A stretch of DNA of 64,000 nt, from NCBI RefSeq assembly GCF_001665395.1, contig NZ_LZSG01000047.1, positions 34,481-98,480 of the forward strand, written 5' to 3'. Every line of letters begins with the position of its first letter. Position 1 is the first letter of the stretch. Below, piece after piece: positions 33,240 to 40,521 of the stretch. The stretch is from Mycobacterium sp. 1164966.3 (GTDB taxonomy: Bacteria > Actinomycetota > Actinomycetes > Mycobacteriales > Mycobacteriaceae). The notes under the pieces are model-generated. The model did no database searches. It was not told the origin of the DNA and saw only the letters and a list, made by a program, of their open reading frames with translations. Both the position numbers and the translations under genes were made by a program.

Positions 33240-34357
33240 GACGCGCCATGGCCGCTGCACTGTGTGCGGCAACGATCACCGCCCTGCCGGCGTGTGAATG
33301 GCGGGGACTCAACTCGTTTCGCCTGCCGGGTACCGCCGGTGGGGGACCGAGTTCCTACACGATCCAGGCGCAGATGCCCGACGTCGTGACCATTCAGGAG
33401 AACACCCGGGTACGGGTGAACGACGTGAACATCGGCAACGTCACCAAGATCGAGGTGCAGGATTGGCACGCGCTGGTCACGATGCGCATCAATGGCGACG
33501 TTCGCCTGCCGGCCAATTCGACCGTCAAGCTCGGGCAGACCAGCCTGCTCGGCTCGATGCACATCGAACTCGCACCGCCCAAAGACCAGCCGCCGGTCGG
33601 CGAGCTGAAAAACGGCTCGGTCATCCCGCTTTCACACGCCAGCATGTATCCGACCACCGAGCAAACTCTGGCTGCGGTGTCGATCCTGCTGAACGGCGGC
33701 GGGCTCGGACAGCTACAAGAAATCAACCGGTCGATCGCCACGGCGTTCGCCGGTCGTGAAAACGACATGCGCAGCCTGCTCGTCCAACTGGACCGGTTCA
33801 TCGCCGGCACCAACGCGCAGACCGACGACATCATCGCTGCCGCAGAGAATCTCAACAGTTTGGTCGGCCAGGTTGCCGCGAAGGATCCCGTCGTCGACAA
33901 GGCGCTGACCGTTGTGCCCAAGGCGCTGGCCGTGCTGGCCGAGCAGCGCGGCAACATCGCCGACGCCATCGACCAGCTCGGCAAGTTCAGCGCGATCGCG
34001 GCCGACACCGTCCACCAAACCCGGGAATCACTGGTGGCCAACCTGCGTGACATCGCGCCGGTGCTGCGGTCTTTGGCGGATGCCGGTCCGGCGCTGACCA
34101 AGGGCCTGGACATGCTGCTGACCTATCCGTGGCCGGCATCCACGGCCCGAAACTGGTTCCGCGGTGACTACGCGAATCTCACCCTGATCGTCGATCTGAC
34201 GTTGAGCCGCATAGACACCGGGATCTTCACGGGTTCGCGTTGGGAGGGCAACCTCACCCGACTCGAATTGCAGTGGGGACGCACCATCGGCATGCAGCCG
34301 AGCCCGGCGACCGGCGGCAACCCGCTGACCTTCCCGTACCACGACGGGGGGTACTGA
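33236..34357 (+). CDS. mceE: MceE, lipoprotein Mce protein
   Basis: A 373-aa Mce protein starting at GTG 33236. It is the lipoprotein member of the set: signal peptide with lipobox ALPAC (Cys20). MCE domain contains TIQENTRVRVNDVNIGNVTKIEV. The remaining helical region ends without a Pro-rich tail. Directly followed by mceF. Confidence 0.93.
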   Translation: MRRAMAAALCAATITALPACEWRGLNSFRLPGTAGGGPSSYTIQAQMPDVVTIQENTRVRVNDVNIGNVTKIEVQDWHALVTMRINGDVRLPANSTVKLGQTSLLGSMHIELAPPKDQPPVGELKNGSVIPLSHASMYPTTEQTLAAVSILLNGGGLGQLQEINRSIATAFAGRENDMRSLLVQLDRFIAGTNAQTDDIIAAAENLNSLVGQVAAKDPVVDKALTVVPKALAVLAEQRGNIADAIDQLGKFSAIAADTVHQTRESLVANLRDIAPVLRSLADAGPALTKGLDMLLTYPWPASTARNWFRGDYANLTLIVDLTLSRIDTGIFTGSRWEGNLTRLELQWGRTIGMQPSPATGGNPLTFPYHDGGY

Positions 34358-35827
34358 ATGCTGCGCCTGCATCGCAAGACATGGATTCAGCTGGCGGTCT
34401 TGGCTTTGGTCACGATATTGTCCTGCGGGGCAATGGCGTTGGACTTCATGAAGCTTCCCACGACCTTGTTCGGGGTCGGGGAGTACAACGTCACGGTCGA
34501 CTTGCCGGAGTCGGGCGGCCTGTATCAGACCTCGGTTGTCACCTATCGCGGCACCGACGTCGGCCAGGTCAAGTCGATCGAAGTAACCGCCAGCGGCGTA
34601 CGTGCCGTCCTCTCAATGAAGTCCGGCACACCGGTGCCCTCCGACGTGCAGGCGTCGGTGCACAGCCGTTCGGCGATCGGCGAGCAGTACATCGAACTGA
34701 CCCCGAAGCCGGGCAACGCCGGCGTACATGCCCGGCCCCTGCGCGCCGGGGATGTCATTCCGGTAGGACGCGTCGACGTGCCCGTCGACATCGGCCACTT
34801 GCTCGACATCACCAACCGTGCGCTGCAGGCGATTCCGCGAGACAACCTGCGCACGGTGATCGAGGAGAGCAACCGGGCGGTCGGCGGGCTCGGGCCCGAG
34901 CTGTCCCGCATCGTCGACGGGTCGGCGGCGCTGGCGATCGCCGGAGGCCGGACCGCCGACCCGCTTGCCGCCCTGATCGACCAGTCCCCTCCGGTGCTGG
35001 ACTCCCAGGTGCGGACGTCGGATGCGATCGCCACCTGGGCCAGTCGGACCGCGGCCATCATGGCGCAATTCAAGGCGCAGGACGCGGCCCTGCGCGACCT
35101 GCTCACCCAGGGCGCGGCGGGCGTGCAAGAAGGCCACCGGTTGTTCGACCGGGTGGCGCCGGCCTTGCCGCTGCTGTTGGCCAACCTGGTCAGCCTGGGT
35201 GATATCGCCGTGGTCTATCGCCACGACATCGAGCAACTGCTGGTGCTGCTGCCGCAAGGCATTGCGGCCATGTCGGCGATCATCGTGCCCAACTCGGGCA
35301 CCAAGCAGGATTACCGCGGCGCGTATCTGGACTTCAATCTCAACCTCAACCTGCCGCCGCCTTGCACCACCGGATATCTGCCACCCAAACAGCGACGCTC
35401 ACCGGCCAGCGTCGATGCCCCAGACCGGCCGGCGGCCGACCTGTACTGCCGGCTGCCGCAAGATTCGGAGCTCAATGTCCGTGGGGTGCGCAACATTCCG
35501 TGTGAAACCAAGCCGTGGAAGCGCGCCCCCACTGTCGAACTGTGTGAGAGCAACGAGGAGTATGTGCCGCTCAACGAGGGCTACAACTGGAAGGGCGACC
35601 CGAATGCCACTTACACCGGTCAGGGCGTCCCGCAATATCCGCCGGGGGCCGATCCGCGGCTACCACCGCCACGGGGGACTGCGCCGTCGGCCCCGCCGCT
35701 CGCGGTTACCACCTATGACCCCGCGACAGGCGAGTACATAGCACCCGACGGGCGTCGCTACACCGAGTCCGATCTCGCGCATCCACGCGCCAAGAATTGG
35801 CAGCAGCTGCTGGTGCCGCCGCCGTAA
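34358..35827 (+). CDS. mceF: MceF, lipid-transport Mce protein
   Basis: A 489-aa Mce protein, ATG immediately after the mceE stop. N-terminal anchor (WIQLAVLALVTILSCGAMAL), MCE domain with YQTSVVTYRGTDVGQVKSIEV, helical region, then a Cys-containing C-terminal domain (PPPCTTGYLPP, DLYCRLP, NIPCETK, VELCESN) and a Pro-rich tail ending in KNWQQLLVPPP. This C-terminal layout is typical for MceF. Confidence 0.92.
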   Translation: MLRLHRKTWIQLAVLALVTILSCGAMALDFMKLPTTLFGVGEYNVTVDLPESGGLYQTSVVTYRGTDVGQVKSIEVTASGVRAVLSMKSGTPVPSDVQASVHSRSAIGEQYIELTPKPGNAGVHARPLRAGDVIPVGRVDVPVDIGHLLDITNRALQAIPRDNLRTVIEESNRAVGGLGPELSRIVDGSAALAIAGGRTADPLAALIDQSPPVLDSQVRTSDAIATWASRTAAIMAQFKAQDAALRDLLTQGAAGVQEGHRLFDRVAPALPLLLANLVSLGDIAVVYRHDIEQLLVLLPQGIAAMSAIIVPNSGTKQDYRGAYLDFNLNLNLPPPCTTGYLPPKQRRSPASVDAPDRPAADLYCRLPQDSELNVRGVRNIPCETKPWKRAPTVELCESNEEYVPLNEGYNWKGDPNATYTGQGVPQYPPGADPRLPPPRGTAPSAPPLAVTTYDPATGEYIAPDGRRYTESDLAHPRAKNWQQLLVPPP

Positions 35828-35905
35828 GCCACCGAATGCCATTGGCAAGGAAGCGAACTCGTGACAACTCAGATAACAACTTGGCCCGCCGCATGAAGGA
35901 GCACC

Positions 35906-36571
35906 ATGGCCACCGAAATTGACAACCCCGACTCCGGGGAACAAACAACGAAGGTCGAGATCGACGACAGCGAACACGATGAGGCCGCTGACGCCGTCGA
36001 GTCCGACGAAGTCGACGCGGACGACGAAGCCGACGACGGCGAGGCCGATGAGAAAGAACCTCAATCGGTCGAACCACGCGCCCCGCGGCGGCTTTCGAAT
36101 GCCGGGTGGGCGTTGGTGGCCAGCGCTCTCGTCGTCGCGATGCTGGCGGGATTGGCGGGCTGGTTCGGCTACCGCGGCTATCAAAAGCATGAAGCCCAGG
36201 CTCTGCGTGAGCTTTTCGTGCAGACCGCTCGTCAAGGCGCGCTGAACCTCACGACGATCAACTACACCGAGGCCGAAGCCGACGTGCAGCGGGTTCTCGA
36301 TTCAGCCACCGGCGCTTTCCGCGACGACTTCGCGAAACGCTCCCAGCCGTTCATCGAGGTCGTCAAGGCGGCGCGGTCACAATCGGAAGGCACCATAACC
36401 GAGGCGGGGCTGGAATCCCAACGGGGCGACTCCGCCGAGGTGCTGGTGGCGGTAGCGGTGAAGTCGCGGACCGCTGTTGGTGAGCAAGCGCCGCGGGAGT
36501 GGCGGATGAGAATTCAGGTGCAGGCCGTCGGCGACGGCGCCAAGGTATCCAACGTGGTGTTCGTCCCATGA
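35906..36571 (+). CDS. Mce-associated membrane protein (Mas) 1
   Basis: A 221-aa protein starting at ATG 35906 with AAGGAG upstream. About 60 acidic cytoplasmic residues (many Asp/Glu) precede one transmembrane helix (GWALVASALVVAMLAGLAGW) and an extracytoplasmic SnoaL/NTF2-like domain (LRELFVQTARQGALNLTTINYTEAEADV split across two strands). Mas proteins are encoded at the end of mce operons and stabilise the Mce complex. Confidence 0.88.
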   Translation: MATEIDNPDSGEQTTKVEIDDSEHDEAADAVESDEVDADDEADDGEADEKEPQSVEPRAPRRLSNAGWALVASALVVAMLAGLAGWFGYRGYQKHEAQALRELFVQTARQGALNLTTINYTEAEADVQRVLDSATGAFRDDFAKRSQPFIEVVKAARSQSEGTITEAGLESQRGDSAEVLVAVAVKSRTAVGEQAPREWRMRIQVQAVGDGAKVSNVVFVP

Positions 36572-37179
36572 CCACGCTGAAAGAACCCACCACCCGCGAC
36601 GAGGAACTCGCGGAGATCGACGAGCCGGCAGCCGACGCGCAGGCGGCGCAGGACCCGGCATCCACTGACACCGATGAGGGCAGCACGCATCGCCGGGTCG
36701 CCTGGACGCGGGTGCTTGGCTACTGGGTGCTGCCCGGAGTGGCGCTCGTGCTGGCCCTGGGCGCGGCGTACCTGAGCTGGTGGGACCGGTCGGGCGATGA
36801 CTTCGCCACAGCCCGCAGCGAATCGGTGCGCGTCGCCAGCGACGACGCGGCCGTCTTGTTGTCTTACCGGCCGGAGTCGGTAGACCGAGACCTCGGCGTG
36901 GCACGGGAACGGTTGACCGGCGACTTCAAAGACGCGTACACCGCGCTGACCCGCGAGGTGGTCATCCCCGGCGCGAAGGAGAAGCACATTGCTGCGGTCG
37001 CCAAAGTGACGGCGGCAGCATCGGTTTCAGCGACGAGCAGCCATGCGGTGGTGCTGGCGTTCGTCCACCAGACGGTGACCATCGGTAACGGTGCGCCCAC
37101 CGATACCACACCCGTGTTGCGCGTGACGCTGGACAAGGTCAACGGCAAGTGGCTGGTTTCGCATTTCGATCCGGTGTGA
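36568..37179 (+). CDS. Mce-associated membrane protein (Mas) 2
   Basis: A 203-aa protein like its neighbour: acidic N-terminus, one membrane helix (GYWVLPGVALVLALGAAYLS) and a C-terminal NTF2-like domain with LTGDFKDAYTALTREVVIPG. ATG 36568 overlaps the previous stop (ATGA), so the two Mas proteins are translationally coupled. Confidence 0.88.
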   Translation: MTTLKEPTTRDEELAEIDEPAADAQAAQDPASTDTDEGSTHRRVAWTRVLGYWVLPGVALVLALGAAYLSWWDRSGDDFATARSESVRVASDDAAVLLSYRPESVDRDLGVARERLTGDFKDAYTALTREVVIPGAKEKHIAAVAKVTAAASVSATSSHAVVLAFVHQTVTIGNGAPTDTTPVLRVTLDKVNGKWLVSHFDPV

Positions 37180-37190
37180 GGGCAAATCTG

Positions 37191-37688
37191 ATGATCCGGC
37201 GAATATCCCGCGTCCTGTCCGGGACGGTGATCCTCTTGGCGGCAACCACATTGGCGGGTTCTGCGGCGAACGCCGACAATAAGAGGCTCAACGACGCCGT
37301 CGTCTCCGATGTGTACACCATCCAGCACCAAGCGGGCTGCACCAATGACGTCGTCATCAACCTACAGCTACAACTGGCCGCCCAGTGGCATGCAGTCGAC
37401 GTGCTCAACAACCGAAACCTCGACGGCGACATCGGATCCGACGGATCCAACCCGCAAGACCGCGCCGGTGCCGCCGGCTTTCACGGCAGGGTCGCCGAGA
37501 CGGTAGGTATCAACCCCGCTTTGTCCATCAGCAACCTCGAACTGATCAAGCAGTGGTACTACAACCCTGATTATCTGGCCATCATGCGCGACTGCGGCAA
37601 CACCGCCATCGGGGTGTGGTCGGAAAACAGTCTGGACCGAACCGTTGTAGTTGCTGTCTACGGCCAACCTGTTGCGCGGAATCGGTGA
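37191..37688 (+). CDS. Secreted CAP-domain (SCP/PR1-like) protein
   Basis: A 165-aa secreted protein: signal peptide MIRRISRVLSGTVILLAATT...SAANA, then a CAP-type domain with LQLAAQWHAVDVLNNRNLDG, GFHGRVAETVGINPA, QWYYNP and IGVWSENSLDRTVVVAVYG. Two cysteines (AGCTND and RDCGNT) may form a disulfide. CAP proteins bind lipids or act in the envelope; placed as last gene of an mce operon a lipid-handling role is plausible. GTG 37176 overlapping the Mas stop is an alternative start. Confidence 0.8.
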   Translation: MIRRISRVLSGTVILLAATTLAGSAANADNKRLNDAVVSDVYTIQHQAGCTNDVVINLQLQLAAQWHAVDVLNNRNLDGDIGSDGSNPQDRAGAAGFHGRVAETVGINPALSISNLELIKQWYYNPDYLAIMRDCGNTAIGVWSENSLDRTVVVAVYGQPVARNR

Positions 37689-37759
37689 CCGTGCGCAGCA
37701 AGGGATTTCAGTTGATCAAATCGGTGCTGAGCGGCGCAGGCGTGACGAGATCGTCGGTG

Positions 37760-38080
37760 TCAGACGTAGTCTTTGGCAGCGCTCGTGTCGAGCCGCTCGG
37801 CTGAGGCCTCGCAGACACAAAGCGCAGCGGTGCGCGGCAGCCAGCGCCACAGCTGGGCGCCGCGCTTGCGCATCATGTGCTGCGCGTAAACCTTATCGCG
37901 ATGCTGTGGAGAGAACGCCAGGTCCAGATTGACCGGCAGCCCTGCCCAGTCCACATGGTCCCGGGCCCAGGTCTGGCTACTGGACGAATTGTCAGGGGCA
38001 TCGTCGCGTCGCCGCCAGCATTGCAACGGGCAGTCATTGTGCACGGCGGCCCTGCTGAGACCGTCACACTCTCGAGTCAT
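37760..38080 (-). pseudogene. Nitrate-reductase-derived fragment with own GlnR box
   Basis: An intact 106-codon frame (MTRECDGLSRAAVHNDCPLQ...) whose residues about 49-86 closely match the C-terminal NAD(P)H-binding part of the nitrate reductase at 40522-44703: LDLAFSPQHRDKVYAQHMMR and KRGAQLWRWL against LDLAFSRDQDEKVYVQHLMR and KRGAELWRWL. After that the sequences part (LPRTAALCVCEASAERLD). The first 48 residues are not recognisable. The upstream region also matches that of the nitrate reductase, including a GlnR-type box, and GAGGAGGGG precedes the ATG. It is either a decayed internal-deletion copy or a small GlnR-controlled gene; I cannot decide. Confidence 0.6.
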
Positions 38081-38134
38081 GCGAACACCCCTCCTCGACT
38101 GCGTGACCACCTGAGTGCATCGTGCGACGAGGAT

Positions 38135-38172
38135 GTTTCGCCTACGGGTGTGCGATGTTTCCGGCGTATTAC
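38135..38172 (-). promoter_or_regulatory. GlnR-type box upstream of the nitrate-reductase-derived fragment
   Basis: On the minus strand: GTAAT-n6-GAAAC-n6-CACCC-n6-GAAAC, matching the GlnR a-b-a-b pattern with exact 6-nt spacing, 55 nt before the ATG at 38080. The same arrangement occurs before the nitrate reductase. Confidence 0.7.
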
Positions 38173-38199
38173 GGTTGCTCCGGTGAGCGTGCCGCGGGC

Positions 38200-38799
38200 C
38201 TAGCTCACTTTCTCGGCGGTGGGCGGACCACCGAGTCGGGACAGGACCGTGCGAGCATCCGAGGTAGCGCCACGGTTGTAGGGCAGCTTGGATAACGCCG
38301 TAGCCATGGCGCAGGTATTGCTGATCGCCGCATACGTCAAGCCGCCGCCCACTGCCGCCGCTACCCACTTGAGCTGGGGAATCACCACACTGGCGACAAC
38401 GGAGGAAAGCACGATCGATCCAGCGGCAAGGCGCACCTGACGTTCCAGCTCCCACCGCTGTGCGCCGCGTTCGACCTCGAAACCCTGGGATTCCCACTCG
38501 GTCAGCCCATGCTCGAGAACCCGCCCGCCGGTCAGGCCCGCACTGCGCAGGTGCTGCGCTGCCGTCGCGGAGCGCTGCCCCGACCGGCACACCACGACTA
38601 CCTCATGCTCCTCGTCGAGGTACTCGGCGATTTCGCCGCTGTGCTTGTCCAGCACATCGAGGGGAACGTTGACCGAGCCGGTGATGTGAGTGGTTTCGAA
38701 TTCGGCAGGGGTCCGCACGTCGACGACACGCGGGGGATCCGGCGACGCGAGCAACCGGCGAAGCTGTGTCGGGGTGATCGTGGCAATGGCTGCGTTCAT
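38200..38799 (-). CDS. Membrane rhodanese (rhodanese domain plus DUF2892)
   Basis: A 199-aa protein resembling YgaP: an N-terminal rhodanese domain (VVDVRTPAEFETTHITGSVN and the active-site loop VVCRSGQRS, catalytic Cys) and a C-terminal DUF2892 hairpin of two membrane segments (LAAGSIVLSSVVASVVIP, WVAAAVGGGLTYAAIS). It should transfer sulfane sulfur at the membrane. Next to an MBL-fold/rhodanese protein on the same strand, 123 nt away. Confidence 0.88.
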   Translation of the reverse strand: MNAAIATITPTQLRRLLASPDPPRVVDVRTPAEFETTHITGSVNVPLDVLDKHSGEIAEYLDEEHEVVVVCRSGQRSATAAQHLRSAGLTGGRVLEHGLTEWESQGFEVERGAQRWELERQVRLAAGSIVLSSVVASVVIPQLKWVAAAVGGGLTYAAISNTCAMATALSKLPYNRGATSDARTVLSRLGGPPTAEKVS

Positions 38800-38922
38800 T
38801 CGCTGCTCCTGTGTTCGGTGCTGAGCCAGAAGTACCCACCTCCGCCGGAAACCACATACTTTTGCTCAGCCTGAGTCTTTGGTCGAGTTGTCAGGCGCCG
38901 CAATCAAATTCGCCCGCGCCGC

Positions 38923-40308
38923 TCAGCTCGACCTGGTGATTCCCACCTTGTCGGCGTTGTCGAAATCGTCGTCGACGAGTATGACCTGGCGGTCGTGACG
39001 GTCGAGCAGCGCGGCGGCCACCGACGCCCGATATCCGCTCGCGCAGTGGATCCACAGCTCGCGGTCGGCTGGGATATCGGCGAGGCGTTCGGGCAGCTCG
39101 TGCACCGCGACGTTGACCGCACCGCGCACATGGCCGGCGTCGAATTCGCCCGGTTGGCGGACGTCCAGCACGAAGACATTCCCGTCGGCACGCTCGCTGA
39201 GCGCTTCGGCAAGGTCCTTGAAAGACGCAACGCGGTAGCTCCGCAGCTCGGTTCCGTCCGCCAGCGCGCGGATGTCGCCGCTGGCGCCGCCGGTGAGCCG
39301 GTCCACGCCAATGCGGGCTAACTCGCGCTGGGCATCGGCGACCTGCCGGGTGTCCTCGCCGATCAAGGTCAGCGGCGCACCCCAGGTGTAGAGCCAGCCC
39401 AGGTAGTTGACGAACGGGTCGGAGAGCTCGAATCCGTATGTGCCGGAGAGGTGTCCGGCCGCGAATGCGGTTCGCTTACGTAGATCTACCACCCATTCGC
39501 CGGCCTCGATCCGCGCACGCAATTCACCCGCGTCCACCGGAGCGGGCAAAGACAGGTCTGGTGCCGTCGGCCCGGTCCTGTTGATGACGCCCATGTGCGC
39601 GTAGTAGGCCGGGAAGGCCGACAACTCCGCGAGAAGTTCGTCGACGTACGTCTGTTCGTCCTTGGTCAGCGCAGGGTTGGTTCGGCGTTCCTCGCCGATG
39701 GTGGAGCTGTCGCCGTCGGCGGGGGCGGCGGAGCAGAAACTACCGAATCCGTGCGTGGGGTAGACGGGAGTTGAGGGCGGGAGCTCTTCGGCGAGACGCC
39801 GTACCGAATGGTATTGGCGGCGAGTCATTTCGACGGCGTCGCCGGTCAGGTCGGTTCTTCCCGTGCTGCCGAAAAGCATCGACCCGCCGGTGAATACCCC
39901 CACGGTGTCGCCGGAGTCTTCGCGCAGCACATAACTGATGTGGTGGTTGGTGTGTCCGGGAGTGAAGAGGGCCTTTAGGTGTATCCCGCCCGTGTCGATG
40001 TGGTCGCTGTCGGTGACTGCGCGACAGCTGAACTCGACGTCTTCTCCTGCGGGAATGACGTATTGGGCACCGGTAGCGTCGGCCAGCGCCAGCCCGCCCG
40101 TCACGTAGTCGTTGTGGATGTGGGTCTCGAGCACGTGGGTTATTCGCAGGTCGGCCGCCAGCTCGAGAACCCGATCAATGTCCCGCTGCGGATCGATGGC
40201 GACCGCGACTTCACCGTCGCTAACCAGATAACTGCGATCGCCCAATCCTGAGGTCTCGATAACCCTCACGTGCAACGTGCCTGCGCGTTGGTCGTTTAAG
40301 GCGCCCAC
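38923..40308 (-). CDS. MBL-fold/rhodanese protein (persulfide dioxygenase-like)
   Basis: A 461-aa protein with an N-terminal metallo-beta-lactamase domain (THIHNDYVTGG, FTPGHTNHHISYVL, PTHGFGSFC: iron/zinc ligands) and two rhodanese domains; the second has a catalytic Cys in IHCASGYRAS, while the first (VVDLRKRTAFAAGHLSGTYG) has none evident. Such fusions oxidise glutathione or other low-molecular-weight persulfides to sulfite. GTG 40308 is preceded by TACATT and 6 nt, indicating a leaderless start. Works in the same sulfur context as the rhodanese downstream. Confidence 0.88.
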   Translation of the reverse strand: MGALNDQRAGTLHVRVIETSGLGDRSYLVSDGEVAVAIDPQRDIDRVLELAADLRITHVLETHIHNDYVTGGLALADATGAQYVIPAGEDVEFSCRAVTDSDHIDTGGIHLKALFTPGHTNHHISYVLREDSGDTVGVFTGGSMLFGSTGRTDLTGDAVEMTRRQYHSVRRLAEELPPSTPVYPTHGFGSFCSAAPADGDSSTIGEERRTNPALTKDEQTYVDELLAELSAFPAYYAHMGVINRTGPTAPDLSLPAPVDAGELRARIEAGEWVVDLRKRTAFAAGHLSGTYGFELSDPFVNYLGWLYTWGAPLTLIGEDTRQVADAQRELARIGVDRLTGGASGDIRALADGTELRSYRVASFKDLAEALSERADGNVFVLDVRQPGEFDAGHVRGAVNVAVHELPERLADIPADRELWIHCASGYRASVAAALLDRHDRQVILVDDDFDNADKVGITRSS

Positions 40309-40314
40309 TTGCCC

Positions 40315-40320
40315 AATGTA
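40315..40320 (-). promoter_or_regulatory. Leaderless -10 element of the MBL-fold/rhodanese gene
   Basis: On the minus strand TACATT (TANNNT) is followed by GGGCAA and the GTG start at 40308. Confidence 0.6.
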
Positions 40321-40521
40321 ATTGCGATTCGCCGGCGTGCCGAGTCGCCGATATTCGTTGTCGCGCAGGTTATCAATTGTCGCGCCGGCGCCTCATCCGC
40401 ACGGTAGGGCAAAAACACCGCTCAGCCCGCCGCGGGCAGAGGCTTTCGCACCGTCAAGCGGTTGGGAAACGGGGGCGCAACAGTTTTGACCGTGATGATT
40501 TCATTTCTGGGTACAGCTGGA

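Noticed and set aside
34240..35202. A 320-codon frame over mceF in another frame on the same strand
   Set aside because: It overlaps mceF almost fully, has no family motif and no ribosome binding site; high GC makes long shadow frames.
38081..38590. Upstream extension of the nitrate-reductase-derived frame to 276 codons
   Set aside because: The extra part is antisense-frame shadow of the rhodanese gene and crosses the GlnR-type box; only the last 106 codons have support.
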